A stretch of DNA of 38,358 nt. Origin: Trichococcus alkaliphilus (lineage in GTDB: Bacteria; Bacillota; Bacilli; Lactobacillales; Aerococcaceae). The notes under the pieces were generated by a model that was given only the letters and a program-made list of their open reading frames with translations, did not search any database and was not told where the DNA came from. Positions within the stretch are counted from its first letter, which is position 1; each line of letters opens with the position of its first letter. The translations under genes and the position numbers were made by a program. Positions 18,318-27,843 of this stretch are shown piece after piece. The stretch covers positions 1 to 38,358 of the forward strand of contig NZ_PXZT01000020.1 in assembly GCF_003008695.1 (NCBI RefSeq). Reading direction: 5' to 3'.

Positions 18318-19243
18318 TATTGCTCGAAACGACGGTTCTTCCCGATCAGAGGAATCTCGCGCGATAAGAAGCGGATCCGCTCCATCAGACGTTTTGCCTT
18401 CATCGGCTCGTCATCGCCCCGGTTGCCCATGCGTAAATGCTCCTCCAACTGTTGCATCGTAAAGTTGGAACTGAAGAATGTCGGCAAGTCTTCCTGCATA
18501 CGGTACTGGAGGATGACGCCGAGCACTTCATCGCGGATCCATGTGGAATTGGCTTCTGCTCCGATATCGTCCAACATCAGAATCTCTGCTTTCTTCACGG
18601 CATCAATCTTTTCGTTGACCGTGTTGCTCTGGATTGCCTGCTTCATCTCCATCGTGAAGGTCGGATAATGCATCAATGTTGTCAGATGGCCGCCCATCGC
18701 CAATTCATGCGCAATCGCACCCAGCAGATAGGATTTCCCTACCCCGAATGGACCATAGAAATAAAGCGCTTGGTGATGCACTTTCGGATTACCATTGAAT
18801 GAATCAATGAAATTCAACGATTCCAGAATGGCCGGCATCCGCTCGTTTGATTGGACAAACCGATCCAATGTCGCCGTGCGGACATCCTTCGGCATCGACA
18901 TTGAATGGACGCGGCTCCGCAATTCTTTTTCTTTTTCCCTCGCCATCGTCTCATCGGTCGGTGTATAGACGACATCTATGTAACCGGCATTCAATACAAG
19001 GTTCGGCTCATAACCGGGGTTCTGTGATTCTTTCCCAACACGTATCTTCTCTTTTTCCTGCACATATTCGTGCAATTTGGAATAACTTCTCTCGACGATT
19101 TCCCGCGTCAGGCGCTCTTCGTGTTTCTGGAAGAACGCCTGGACATCGGCATCCTTCATGATTGTGTCGATCATGCCTTTGTAGCGTTGGCTGATTTCGG
19201 GATTATTCATATATTTGTAAAATGCTCTTCCGATATGATCCAT
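18317..19243 (-). CDS. dnaI: Primosomal protein DnaI (helicase loader)
   Basis: AAA+ ATPase that loads the replicative helicase DnaC/DnaB with DnaB and DnaD partners. It has an N-terminal helicase-interaction domain, Walker A GPFGVGKSY, Walker B LMLDDIGAE and a C-terminal arginine-rich region (RIRFLSREIPLIGKNRR). I choose the ATG at 19243 (308 residues), seven bases after AGGGG. A GTG one codon earlier is possible. The start overlaps the dnaB stop, so the genes are translationally coupled. Confidence 0.95.
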   Translation of the reverse strand: MDHIGRAFYKYMNNPEISQRYKGMIDTIMKDADVQAFFQKHEERLTREIVERSYSKLHEYVQEKEKIRVGKESQNPGYEPNLVLNAGYIDVVYTPTDETMAREKEKELRSRVHSMSMPKDVRTATLDRFVQSNERMPAILESLNFIDSFNGNPKVHHQALYFYGPFGVGKSYLLGAIAHELAMGGHLTTLMHYPTFTMEMKQAIQSNTVNEKIDAVKKAEILMLDDIGAEANSTWIRDEVLGVILQYRMQEDLPTFFSSNFTMQQLEEHLRMGNRGDDEPMKAKRLMERIRFLSREIPLIGKNRRFEQ

Positions 19244-20676
19244 CACTCATCCCCTGCCTTTCCGCTACTTTTTAATTTTTTGATGCGTTCATTCAATTTT
19301 TGTTGTGCTTCCGGCGTCAGCGGTGTTTCCACAACCGCTTTGTGTTCCTCTTTAGCCCAATCCGGCAAGTTTTCTTTCTTGCGCGCCACCGTTTTCCCGT
19401 AATTCTTTGCGGTTGTTCGGCTGGCTGCCCGCTTCTCAGCTTTCGCTTTCATCTCGCCGGCGAATTGTTTCGCTTTCGCCAACGCTTTTTCGGGCGAATC
19501 GACGCCGTCCTGCAGCCAATCGTTTGCGATGGCTTCCACATAGGCCTTGGAAAGATGCGGATTGTTGAGGATGACCAACACATAGTGCGTCAATACGTTG
19601 AGCACACTCGGTTTGAAATCAGCCTTTTCCATCAGCGTGCGCAGCAATTGCGTCTCCGAGGCGGTCACGATGCCGCCTTTCTGCTTTTTGATGCTCGTCA
19701 AAAATTGGTGCGGCGTCAATTGTTCGCACGCCTTGATGAACGAGATCTCTTCACTGGAAAAGCGTGCCTGGATCAATTTTTGTTCCCGGCCTTTTTCAGT
19801 ATCTTTAGCCAGTTGGATGCTCTGGGTGACCTTGTCCTTAACTTCCAAACGAGTGCTGTGTCTCTGTTCATAGGCATCGGATACAATTTTTTTGAGAGCT
19901 TCTCCATCTACTTTACCCGATTCGATATCTGCGGCCTCCAGAATGAATTGAGCCATCTGCAGTTCGTCGCAACCATACAGCGTGTAGAGGATAGTGATCG
20001 TGTGCTCCAATTCCTTTGTGATGGAATCACGTTTGACGAATTGTTTGTTCAACAACTGTCGGAAAAACGAGAAGTCAAACCCATCGTTCTCGATCACGGG
20101 CAGACTTGCCGCGTTATCACCCAACAACGTATTATCGTTCTGCCTCATCCGCGCTTGCTCCGTAAAGGCGCTTTCCGAGAACGAAAAAACATCCAAAAAG
20201 GACTTGGTGATGTTTTCCGCATTTTTTACGTCGCGGACTTGTCGGCTGAACCGCTGCTGCAACTCGCGGTATTTCCGTTCCCCGACTTTTTCATACAACA
20301 GCAACCCCATCAGGTCATCACTGAAAAAAGCATGACTGGACAGCGGCTGCTGCAATTCGTATAGGTACTGCTTCTCAGGCTCGTTTACCAGAAATGTCTT
20401 CAGCAAACCGATCCCTTCCAATTTCACGCGCGCTTGATAGAACTCTTGGATTCCGCTGTTCGATAAAGCCAATAATTCGGTGTGAAGCAACCCCTTACTC
20501 CAATAGCTCTCCTGCGGAATCTCCGCAAGCAGCGTCAAATAGAGGCTGAATGCTTGCGGCCCGATGATGGGCTGATACAATTGCGTCAGGATTTTGCGGT
20601 CCACATCGGAAATCAAGTTCGTCTGGCTTGCTCTGAAAGGATCCTTAGGACTTATATTTTGCCATGGATAGCTCAT
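19243..20676 (-). CDS. dnaB: Replication initiation and membrane attachment protein DnaB
   Basis: Firmicutes primosome component (not the helicase) that acts with DnaD and DnaI at oriC and on restart. The 477-residue protein starts [17 protein letters not shown]. It has the N-terminal winged-helix region and a DnaD/DnaB-type helical domain near residues 300-390 ([20 protein letters not shown], a characteristic WxxxG-like segment), and ends in a charged tail. It overlaps nrdR by four bases (ATGA) and dnaI downstream. The nrdR-dnaB-dnaI order is conserved in Bacilli. Confidence 0.94.
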   Translation of the reverse strand: MSYPWQNISPKDPFRASQTNLISDVDRKILTQLYQPIIGPQAFSLYLTLLAEIPQESYWSKGLLHTELLALSNSGIQEFYQARVKLEGIGLLKTFLVNEPEKQYLYELQQPLSSHAFFSDDLMGLLLYEKVGERKYRELQQRFSRQVRDVKNAENITKSFLDVFSFSESAFTEQARMRQNDNTLLGDNAASLPVIENDGFDFSFFRQLLNKQFVKRDSITKELEHTITILYTLYGCDELQMAQFILEAADIESGKVDGEALKKIVSDAYEQRHSTRLEVKDKVTQSIQLAKDTEKGREQKLIQARFSSEEISFIKACEQLTPHQFLTSIKKQKGGIVTASETQLLRTLMEKADFKPSVLNVLTHYVLVILNNPHLSKAYVEAIANDWLQDGVDSPEKALAKAKQFAGEMKAKAEKRAASRTTAKNYGKTVARKKENLPDWAKEEHKAVVETPLTPEAQQKLNERIKKLKSSGKAGDE

Positions 20677-21218
20677 TGTTCATTGTCTTCCTTTCCGGGG
20701 GCTGCCTCGTTGGGAGGAGCATCGGATGGTTGGATGTCTGAAGATTCAGCAGCCGCTTGTTCGGCTTTTTTCTTCTCCATGTTCTTCAATTCATCAAGGA
20801 AAGTTTTCCGGTCCGAAAATTGGCGGTATACACTTGCGAAACGGATATAGGCGACGTCGTCTATTTTGGACAACTTATCCATGACGTATTCCCCGATGAC
20901 GATGCTGGATACTTCATTTTCTCCAAGCGCTCGGATTTCGGCTTCCACATCATTGACGACAGTCTCCAGTTGTTCGAGGGCGATCGGCCGTTTTTCGCAG
21001 GAGCGGATCAATCCCCGCAACAACTTTTCACGGCTGAATTCTTCGCGTGCGCCATTTTTTTTGATGACAAGCAACGGCGTTTGCTCGATCCTTTCGAATG
21101 TAGTGAAGCGGAAATGGCATTGTTCGCATTCGCGACGGCGACGGATGGCTTTCCCGTCATCAGCCGGACGACTATCGACAACACGCGATCCGTGATAGTG
21201 ACATTTTGGGCATTGCAT
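20673..21218 (-). CDS. nrdR: Transcriptional repressor NrdR
   Basis: Zinc-ribbon and ATP-cone regulator that represses ribonucleotide reductase genes according to the dATP/ATP ratio. The N-terminal zinc ribbon is [10 protein letters not shown] with [11 protein letters not shown]. The ATP-cone starts at [19 protein letters not shown] choose the ATG at 21218 (181 residues), with GGGGG seven bases upstream. Compared with the usual length of about 150 residues it has an extra acidic and Ala/Pro-rich C-terminal tail (about 30 residues, [20 protein letters not shown]), which is unusual but probably disordered. Confidence 0.95.
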   Translation of the reverse strand: MQCPKCHYHGSRVVDSRPADDGKAIRRRRECEQCHFRFTTFERIEQTPLLVIKKNGAREEFSREKLLRGLIRSCEKRPIALEQLETVVNDVEAEIRALGENEVSSIVIGEYVMDKLSKIDDVAYIRFASVYRQFSDRKTFLDELKNMEKKKAEQAAAESSDIQPSDAPPNEAAPGKEDNEQ

Positions 21219-21254
21219 CGGCTTTCCCCCTTTTCTTTCCTTTATTATCACTTC

Positions 21255-21260
21255 ATTATA
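21255..21260 (-). promoter_or_regulatory. Extended -10 of the nrdR-dnaB-dnaI operon
   Basis: TGTTATAAT on the minus strand, about 37 bases before the nrdR ATG. The -35 region is poor, as expected for an extended -10 promoter. Confidence 0.6.
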
Positions 21261-21289
21261 ACATACTTGTGGCTCAAAAACCTTGAAAA

Positions 21290-21310
21290 GATGGTCTTTC
21301 CGGGACCATC
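21290..21310 (-). terminator. Terminator after coaE
   Basis: GATGGTC-CCGGAAA-GACCATC followed by TTTTC on the minus strand, just past the coaE stop and before the nrdR promoter. Confidence 0.8.
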
Positions 21311-21313
21311 AGG

Positions 21314-21913
21314 CTAGGCGGAAAGATGTCCGCGCAGCCATTCGTTGACTTGTTTTTCGGTTTCTTCGATCGTCCCGGAATTGTCGATGACAAAGTCCGC
21401 CAGCGCTTTTTTCTTTTCGATCGAAAGCTGACTTTGCATCCTTCGGGTGGCTTCATCCGCATCCAAATGATTGCGGCTCATCAGCCTTTGCAATTGCAGT
21501 CCTTCCGGAACATAGACGACCATCACAGCATCGCAGCTGTCCTCATATCCGCCTTCGTACAGCAATGGGATATCCAGCACGATCAGTTCGTGCCCTTCCG
21601 AAATATAACGTTCCTTTTCTGCCTGAATCCAATGATTGATACGCTCCTTCAGCAACGCATCCAGTTCTGCCCGCTTCTCCCTGTCCGAAAAGATCAGCGC
21701 TCCCAAGCGTTTGCGATCCAGCGTGCCATCAGGCAGCAGGTAGGCTTCCCCGAAATGTTCGATGATGTCCGCTAACCCCGGCGCACCCGGAAGAACGACA
21801 GCCCTTGCTCCCAAGTCCGCATCGACAACCGGAATGCCCGCAGACAAAAACAGCTTCGCTACAGTCGATTTCCCTGTAGCGATGCTTCCTGTAAGTCCCA
21901 ATATATAACTCAT
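21314..21913 (-). CDS. coaE: Dephospho-CoA kinase
   Basis: Last step of coenzyme A synthesis, phosphorylating the 3'-OH of dephospho-CoA. The P-loop GLTGSIATGKST lies at residues 6-17, followed by VVDADLGARAVV, the acceptor-site segment VLDIPLLYEGGYED and the lid arginine region. The 199-residue length is normal. It starts six bases after the mutM stop, as in the polA-mutM-coaE order of B. subtilis. Confidence 0.97.
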   Translation of the reverse strand: MSYILGLTGSIATGKSTVAKLFLSAGIPVVDADLGARAVVLPGAPGLADIIEHFGEAYLLPDGTLDRKRLGALIFSDREKRAELDALLKERINHWIQAEKERYISEGHELIVLDIPLLYEGGYEDSCDAVMVVYVPEGLQLQRLMSRNHLDADEATRRMQSQLSIEKKKALADFVIDNSGTIEETEKQVNEWLRGHLSA

Positions 21914-21919
21914 GCTTGT

Positions 21920-22804
21920 TTATTTCGCCCCTTTGTACGCAATATCAGTGATGTCAGCTGCCTTCGAACGCGTCTTTGGCAGTTGTTGACAATGCGGACA
22001 ATAATGCGTTCCTCTCTGTGCAACCCTTATTTTTTCAATCGGATGGCCGCAGTTCGGACAAGGCTGTCCGGTCTGGCCGTAAACGGCAAGGGAGACTTGG
22101 AATTTACCTGCCTCCCCCAACGTGTTTTTGTAGGTCCGGATAGTCGACCCTCCGGCTTCCACTGATCTGCTGATCACATCGATGATGGCTTCGTGCAGTC
22201 TTTTGGCTGCAGCCGGTCCGATTGTGTCGGCGGCTTGCAGCGGATGGATCTTGGCTTGGAAAAGCGACTCATCCGCATAGATATTTCCGACGCCGGCAAC
22301 AATGTTCTGGTCGAGGATGACCGCTTTGATTGCACGATGCGACTTGGCAAGATCCTTTTTGAATTTGCTCAATTTGAAGAAATCCGCGGTCGGCTCCGGC
22401 CCCATCTTTTTGAAAGGCTCATATTCATCCCGCTTTTCGATCGGCAACAGCGTGAATTTACCGAACTTGCGTACGTCAAGGTAACGCAGTTGGCGGCCAT
22501 CGGCGAGATAAAAAATGACATGGGTATGCTTCTTGATCGGTTCACCGGATTCGCTCACCTCATATTTGCCTTCCATCCGCAAATGGGAAATCATCGCCCA
22601 GTGGTCCAACAAGAAGATCAGATACTTGCCGCGGCGTTCGATAGTGTGGATCTGTTCCCCCCGCAGGACCGTCTTGAACCGTTCCGTGGAGAAAGGCGGC
22701 GTGATCATACGATCCCAAAAGACGGCTACATCTATAATGACGGCTCCTCCGACAAGGCTGATGAGTCCCTTACGGATGGTTTCTACTTCTGGCAATTCCG
22801 GCAT
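21920..22804 (-). CDS. mutM: Formamidopyrimidine-DNA glycosylase
   Basis: Bifunctional glycosylase and AP lyase that removes 8-oxoguanine and formamidopyrimidines. The mature N-terminus PELPEVETIRKGL supplies the catalytic Pro2 and Glu3. The helix-two-turn-helix segment (DQNIVAGVGNIYADESLF) and the C-terminal zinc finger (CPNCGHPI ... HYCPHCQQL) are complete. The 294 residues are slightly longer than the usual 270-280. It follows polA by 36 bases. Confidence 0.97.
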   Translation of the reverse strand: MPELPEVETIRKGLISLVGGAVIIDVAVFWDRMITPPFSTERFKTVLRGEQIHTIERRGKYLIFLLDHWAMISHLRMEGKYEVSESGEPIKKHTHVIFYLADGRQLRYLDVRKFGKFTLLPIEKRDEYEPFKKMGPEPTADFFKLSKFKKDLAKSHRAIKAVILDQNIVAGVGNIYADESLFQAKIHPLQAADTIGPAAAKRLHEAIIDVISRSVEAGGSTIRTYKNTLGEAGKFQVSLAVYGQTGQPCPNCGHPIEKIRVAQRGTHYCPHCQQLPKTRSKAADITDIAYKGAK

Positions 22805-22840
22805 AAGCAGCCCCCTTTCTTTTATCGGTTTTTTCCTTGT

Positions 22841-25492
22841 TTATTTTGCTTCATACCAGCTGTCGCCGAAGTTACTGTCCACTTTAAGCGGCACAGCCAA
22901 GGAGACGGCATGCTCCATGATTTCCGGCACCAATTTTTCCAACACCGGAATTTCTTCTTCAGGGCATTCGAAGATCAGTTCATCGTGAACCTGCAACAGC
23001 ATGTTCGCTTGAAGGCCTTTTTCTTTAAGGACTTTATCCATCCGGACCATCGCTACTTTGATGATATCGGCGGCAGTGCCTTGGATCGGCGAATTGATGG
23101 CAGTCCGTTCCGCAAAGGAGCGCAGATTGAAGTTGCGGTTATGGATGTCTGGCAGATAGCGGCGTCTGTGGAATAAGGTTTCCACATAACCGTTCTCCTT
23201 CGCCTCTTTGACGATGTCCTCCATAAATTGCTTAACACCTGGATATTTTTCGAAATAACGGTCAATGAATTCCTGAGCGGCTTTTCGGGTAATGTTCAGG
23301 TTTTGGGACAAACCATAGTCGCTGATTCCGTAAACAACCCCAAAATTGACAGCCTTAGCTTGTCGGCGCAGGTTGGCGGTGACGTCTTCCGGATTCTCTA
23401 TGCCAAACACGCGCATCGCGGTCGAGGTATGGATATCCTGCCCTTCCAGGAAGGCTTCCTGCAGATGTTCATCCCCGGAAATATGCGCCAATACACGCAA
23501 TTCGATCTGTGAGTAGTCGGAAGCGAACAGCTTCCAGCCTGCTTGTTGAGGAACGAAGGCTTGTCTGATTTTCCGGCCTTCCTCCATCCGGATCGGGATG
23601 TTCTGCAGGTTCGGATCGACGGAACTCAAACGGCCAGTCTGCGTCAACGTCTGTTGATAACGGGTATGGATCTTGCCGGTTTCCGGTTTGATGAATTTCA
23701 GGAGTCCTTCCACGTAGGTCGATTGCAGTTTTGCCAACTGTCGGTAATTCAGGATGTGCTCCACTATCGGCGCTTGCGCCTGTAGTTTTTCCAGCACATC
23801 GACCGCTGTCGAATAGCCCGTTTTCGTCTTTTTGATGGCGGGCAGTCCCATCTTCTCGAACAGGATGACACCCAGCTGCTTCGGTGAATTGATGTTGAAC
23901 TCTTCCCCCGCTTCGGCATAGATGGTCTTCTCGATTTCCAGCAAACGACCGGCAAATTCCTCTTTCATGGTCAAAAGACGCTGTGGCTCCACTTTTATCC
24001 CTTGGATTTCCATGTTCGCCAACACAAACGACAATGGCAGCTCCATTTCATAATACAGGTCTTTTTGTACGTTGCTTTCCAGCTCAGTGTTCAATTGGGC
24101 AAACAGCGCTTGGATCGCTTTCACTTTGCGCGCCAAATGATCGTGCAGCACTGCGTCCTCGGGAACTGCCGTTTTAGCGCCTTTCCCGTAGATGGCCTCA
24201 TCAAAGGAGACATCGTTGTAGCCATATTCCTGAGCGACTTGCGCAAGGTCTTTGCTGTTGTCCTTTGCATTCAGGATGTAGGAAGCCAACAGGATATCAA
24301 AATCGATGCCTGCCAGCGCGATGCCGGCATAATGCAGCATGACCATCGTCCGTTTGCCGTCGTACACAATTTTGTTGGCTTCGGCGTTCTCAGCCCATTC
24401 CTTGAAAGCGGCACTTGCCGCCACGGTTTCCAATGAAGCGGTATAAATCTTCTCATCCGTTCCCCAGCTGACTGCAAGGATTTTCCCGTCGTGGTAGTTG
24501 TCTTCAAGCATCTCCACATACAGGGCCATCCGGTCCGTAAAATGCTCGGGACGGATTTCGGTCAAGACTTCGAAGTGGATGTCCTCGAAGGATTCCGAGC
24601 GGTCTTCCGAAGCCACGCCCAGTTTATCAAGGAAACCATTGAAATCCATTTCGCGATAGAAGTCGGTCAGCTTGTCGATCTGTTTGCCTTCAACCGCAAG
24701 TTCATCGAGCTTCAATGTCACGGGCGAGTCCAGATCAATCGTAGCCAGCGTTTTGCTCATGAATGCATTTGCTTTGTCATTGATGAGATTTTCTTTCATC
24801 TTGCTTTTCTTCAGTTCATCGACATGCTCGTAAAGGTTTTCGATGGAGCCGTATTCGGTAAGAAGTTTCAAAGCGGTCTTCTCGCCGACTTTGGTGACGC
24901 CCGGATAATTATCCGAAGAGTCCCCCATCAGACCTTTCATGTCGATGATCTGTTTCGGTTCAATGCCGTATTCTTCACGGATGACGTCCGGGGTGTAGGA
25001 TTTCAACTCCGACACGCCTTTGACGGTGATGTCGACCCGGATATTATCTGTCGTCAATTGGATCATATCCTTATCACCAGAAATGATGACGACATCATAG
25101 CCGGCCTGATCGGCCATCCGCGAGTAGGTTCCGATGATGTCATCAGCTTCATAATTGACCAATTCATAAGTTTTGCCGCCGAAAGCATGGACCAAGACGC
25201 CGAAATAAGGCCACTGTTCTGACAACTCCGACGGCATGCTGGCGCGCCCACCTTTGTAATCATCATAAAGGGCATTACGGAAAGTCGTTTTCCCTGAATC
25301 GAATGCCACCAACAGATGCGTAGGCTCTTCTGTCTGGAATATGCGTTCCAATATATTATTGAAGGCGTAGAGCGCGTTCGTATGCAATCCGTTCTTGTTG
25401 CGGAACCCATCCAGATTCGGCAATCCGAAAAAGGATCTGAAAGCCACACTGCTGCCATCCACCAATAGTAATTTTTTCTTTTTATCAGTCAT
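22841..25492 (-). CDS. polA: DNA polymerase I
   Basis: Gap-filling polymerase with an N-terminal 5'-3' exonuclease domain (GLMGDSSDNYPGVTKVGEKT), a central 3'-5' exonuclease-like domain and a C-terminal polymerase. Polymerase motifs A (DYSQIELRVLAHISGD), B (RRQAKAVNFGVVYGIS) and C (QVHDELIFE) are intact. The central domain starts ALYVEMLEDNYHDGK, without the Asp-x-Glu pair of an active proofreading site, as in Bacillus polymerases, so proofreading is probably lost. 883 residues is normal. It lies 21 bases downstream of the hotdog gene, in one operon with mutM and coaE. Confidence 0.97.
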   Translation of the reverse strand: MTDKKKKLLLVDGSSVAFRSFFGLPNLDGFRNKNGLHTNALYAFNNILERIFQTEEPTHLLVAFDSGKTTFRNALYDDYKGGRASMPSELSEQWPYFGVLVHAFGGKTYELVNYEADDIIGTYSRMADQAGYDVVIISGDKDMIQLTTDNIRVDITVKGVSELKSYTPDVIREEYGIEPKQIIDMKGLMGDSSDNYPGVTKVGEKTALKLLTEYGSIENLYEHVDELKKSKMKENLINDKANAFMSKTLATIDLDSPVTLKLDELAVEGKQIDKLTDFYREMDFNGFLDKLGVASEDRSESFEDIHFEVLTEIRPEHFTDRMALYVEMLEDNYHDGKILAVSWGTDEKIYTASLETVAASAAFKEWAENAEANKIVYDGKRTMVMLHYAGIALAGIDFDILLASYILNAKDNSKDLAQVAQEYGYNDVSFDEAIYGKGAKTAVPEDAVLHDHLARKVKAIQALFAQLNTELESNVQKDLYYEMELPLSFVLANMEIQGIKVEPQRLLTMKEEFAGRLLEIEKTIYAEAGEEFNINSPKQLGVILFEKMGLPAIKKTKTGYSTAVDVLEKLQAQAPIVEHILNYRQLAKLQSTYVEGLLKFIKPETGKIHTRYQQTLTQTGRLSSVDPNLQNIPIRMEEGRKIRQAFVPQQAGWKLFASDYSQIELRVLAHISGDEHLQEAFLEGQDIHTSTAMRVFGIENPEDVTANLRRQAKAVNFGVVYGISDYGLSQNLNITRKAAQEFIDRYFEKYPGVKQFMEDIVKEAKENGYVETLFHRRRYLPDIHNRNFNLRSFAERTAINSPIQGTAADIIKVAMVRMDKVLKEKGLQANMLLQVHDELIFECPEEEIPVLEKLVPEIMEHAVSLAVPLKVDSNFGDSWYEAK

Positions 25493-25513
25493 TTGGTTAC
25501 ATCCTAACTCTGC

Positions 25514-26059
25514 TTATTCTGAATCGTCTTCTGTCATGGATACGGAATCCGCTCCCGAATCGATAGCTTCCTCGACTTCAGTTCGCTCGTTCATGATCAC
25601 GTTCTCTTCCTCATCAAAAATCAACTTGCGAGGCGTCTCTACGATCAATTCAGCATCCAACACACGTTCATTTTCCATATTCGTTCCGACCACACTGATC
25701 GTCACTTGCTCACGGCGTTCATCCACGCGCTCCACTTCAAAATTGAACGTGATCGTGCTGTTGTGGTAGATCGGTTCAATCACATTCAAAGAAACGTCCA
25801 CAATATGTGAACCCGGACCCGGTAAATGTTTGGAAACGTTGCTCGTCAAAATCCCCACCAACAAAACGGTAGGCACAATCGGTTTATGGAACCGAGTCGT
25901 CTGCGAATAATCATGTTGAATATAGAGCGGGTTCCCGTCATTCGTCAATCCAAGATATAGCAAAATATCTTTGTCTTCGATGATTTCCGTGACGGTCAGC
26001 GAATCCCCCTCTTGAATTTCATCAATCGATTTTCCAAGCTTTATATCTTTCAGACCCAT
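25514..26059 (-). CDS. MaoC-like hotdog-fold protein without the catalytic histidine
   Basis: Resembles MaoC/(R)-hydratase hotdog proteins. Residues 41-50 (DGNPLYIQHD) align with the hydratase motif D-x-N-P-I-H-x-D, then TTRFHKPIVPTVLLVGIL follows. Asp41 is kept, but the usual catalytic His (position 46) is Tyr, so normal enoyl-CoA hydration is doubtful. Residues after about 150 form a strongly acidic tail. I choose the ATG at 26059 (181 residues), preceded by AAGGA. It is the first gene of a likely hotdog-polA-mutM-coaE operon. Possible roles are acyl-group binding or an altered hydratase. The function is unknown. Confidence 0.72.
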   Translation of the reverse strand: MGLKDIKLGKSIDEIQEGDSLTVTEIIEDKDILLYLGLTNDGNPLYIQHDYSQTTRFHKPIVPTVLLVGILTSNVSKHLPGPGSHIVDVSLNVIEPIYHNSTITFNFEVERVDERREQVTISVVGTNMENERVLDAELIVETPRKLIFDEEENVIMNERTEVEEAIDSGADSVSMTEDDSE

Positions 26060-26094
26060 TTTCACTTTTCCTTTCTTTGAACACATATATGTCT

Positions 26095-26100
26095 ATCATA
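26095..26100 (-). promoter_or_regulatory. Extended -10 upstream of the hotdog-polA operon
   Basis: TGATATGAT on the minus strand, 36 bases before the ATG. The -35 is weak. Confidence 0.4.
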
Positions 26101-26187
26101 TCAAAAACGCCGTTCCGATAAAAGCCGTTTAGCTGTTTGAAACCATTTATTGCAAAAAGCGATCCAAGCCGTTCCCCTATTTGCATC

Positions 26188-26213
26188 AAAAAAGCCCAGG
26201 AAGCAATCCCTGG
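26188..26213 (-). terminator. Terminator after murC
   Basis: CCAGG (26209-26213) and CCTGG (26196-26200) pair on the minus strand around an eight-base loop, followed by GC and TTTTTT. It lies about 60 bases past the murC stop. Confidence 0.85.
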
Positions 26214-26273
26214 ACTAATAGTGTGTGATGAATCCTGAGCTCAAACTCTAGGATTCAGAACCGTTCTACTGTA

Positions 26274-27605
26274 TTAATTTGTTGTCGGTACGCTGTGGCT
26301 CAGCAGTTCTTCATAAGCCAGTTCAAATTTCTGAACATCCCCAGCGCCCATGAAAATGGCGACTGCATCATGGAACTGCAGCAGCGGGGACATGTTGTTG
26401 ACGTTCAATACCGTTGCGCCTTTTTCGATTTTGTCGGCCAAATCGCCGATCGAAACCTGTCCGTCCTTTTCGCGAGCGGAGCCGAAGATATCGCAGAGGA
26501 AAACCTTATCGGCCAATTCCAACGACTCAGCGAACTCGCTAAGCAGAGCAACCGTGCGCGTGAAGGTATGCGGTTGGAAAATCGCAATGATTTCCTTTGT
26601 AGGGTATTTCTGTCTGGCTGCATCGAGTGTAGCGCGGATTTCGGATGGATGATGGGCATAATCATCGATGACGACCATATCCGAAATGTATTTCTCGCTG
26701 AAGCGACGTTTTACGCCTGTGAAAGTCTTCAGCTGCGCAGCTACCTTGTCATTGTCCAAGCCTTCCAACCAGCAGAATGTGATGATTGCCAATGAGTTAA
26801 GGATATTATGCGTGCCGAATGACGGGATTTCAAAATGACCGTACCTTTCGCCATTTATTTCCACATCGAATTGACTGCCGGTCGTATCCTTCGTGACATT
26901 TTTGGCGACAACATCATTGTCTTCAGCAAAGCCATAAAATGTGATTGGATATTTGCCTTTCAATTCACGGACATACGCATCTTCGCCGCAAGCGATGACG
27001 CCTTTTTTCACTTGGGATGCAAATGAATCAAATGCGCTGTAAACATCATTGATGTCTTTATAGTAATCCGGGTGATCGAAATCGATGTTCGTGATGATGG
27101 CATAGTCGGGTGAATAAGCCAAGAAATGACGTCTGTATTCGCAGGCTTCCAATACAAAATACTCCGCATCTTCCCGACCGAAGCCAGTTCCATCGCCGAT
27201 CAGATAGCTTGTCGGTGCAATCCCGTCCAACACATGGGACAACAAACCGGTCGTGCTTGTCTTACCATGTGAACCGGTAATGGCGACGCTCGTATAGTTT
27301 TTGATCAAGTCGCCTATGAAATCATGGTAGCGGATGACCGTCAAACCGAGTTCTTTCGCTTTCGCGATTTCCTCATGGGAATCAGGGAAAGCATTCCCTG
27401 CGATGACCGTCAAACCCGGTGTGATGTTAGCTTCGCTGAATGGCATGATTGTGATGCCAGCATCATCCAAACCTTTTTGTGTAAAGAAATAAGTTTCGAC
27501 ATCCGATCCTTGGACGCGATAGCCTTTCCCATGCAGGATCAATGCCAACGCACTCATCCCAGAACCTTTGATGCCGACAAAATGATAAATCGTTTCCGTT
27601 TCCAT
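26274..27605 (-). CDS. murC: UDP-N-acetylmuramate--L-alanine ligase
   Basis: ATP-dependent ligase adding L-alanine to UDP-MurNAc, the first peptide step of cell-wall precursor synthesis. It starts with the MurC-type [14 protein letters not shown]. The P-loop GSHGKTSTT is at residues 111-119, the central [10 protein letters not shown] block binds metal and UDP, and FQPHTFTRT lies in the C-terminal domain. The ATG at 27605 has GGAGG five bases upstream (443 residues). The frame open to 27668 has no site. It sits downstream of ytpR and an unknown gene, where B. subtilis has ytpS (sftA) and murC. Confidence 0.97.
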   Translation of the reverse strand: METETIYHFVGIKGSGMSALALILHGKGYRVQGSDVETYFFTQKGLDDAGITIMPFSEANITPGLTVIAGNAFPDSHEEIAKAKELGLTVIRYHDFIGDLIKNYTSVAITGSHGKTSTTGLLSHVLDGIAPTSYLIGDGTGFGREDAEYFVLEACEYRRHFLAYSPDYAIITNIDFDHPDYYKDINDVYSAFDSFASQVKKGVIACGEDAYVRELKGKYPITFYGFAEDNDVVAKNVTKDTTGSQFDVEINGERYGHFEIPSFGTHNILNSLAIITFCWLEGLDNDKVAAQLKTFTGVKRRFSEKYISDMVVIDDYAHHPSEIRATLDAARQKYPTKEIIAIFQPHTFTRTVALLSEFAESLELADKVFLCDIFGSAREKDGQVSIGDLADKIEKGATVLNVNNMSPLLQFHDAVAIFMGAGDVQKFELAYEELLSHSVPTTN

Positions 27606-27791
27606 AATTACCTCCAAGTGAATAAGAAAGGTTAGTCTTTCGGCTACCTTCTGATGTTTGTGTCTCAAAACAATCGTTTAGGACCTGATGACTTGCTGTC
27701 CATTTATTGAATCGGAACCAGTATAGCATGTGCAGATTAAGAAAATACTTAAAATTATTTAAAATTTGAGGTCAAACATGTCAATAATTTC

Positions 27792-27837
27792 ATTGTAACA
27801 GTAAGTGCTGCGCACAAATCGGCCTGATGTTACAATG
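27792..27837. promoter_or_regulatory. Inverted repeat in the murC upstream region
   Basis: ATTGTAACA (27792-27800) and TGTTACAAT (27829-27837) are perfect inverted copies, with a smaller stem GTGC/GCAC between them. No T-run follows on either strand, so it does not look like a standard terminator. It lies between the 231-codon gene and the likely murC -10 TATACT (about 27720). Confidence 0.5.
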
Positions 27838-27843
27838 CGATGA

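Noticed and set aside
19300-20364. 354-codon plus-strand frame
   Set aside because: Antisense to dnaB with no recognisable domain and no convincing ribosome binding site.
22193-23176. 327-codon plus-strand frame
   Set aside because: Antisense across mutM and polA, both clearly real; shadow frame.
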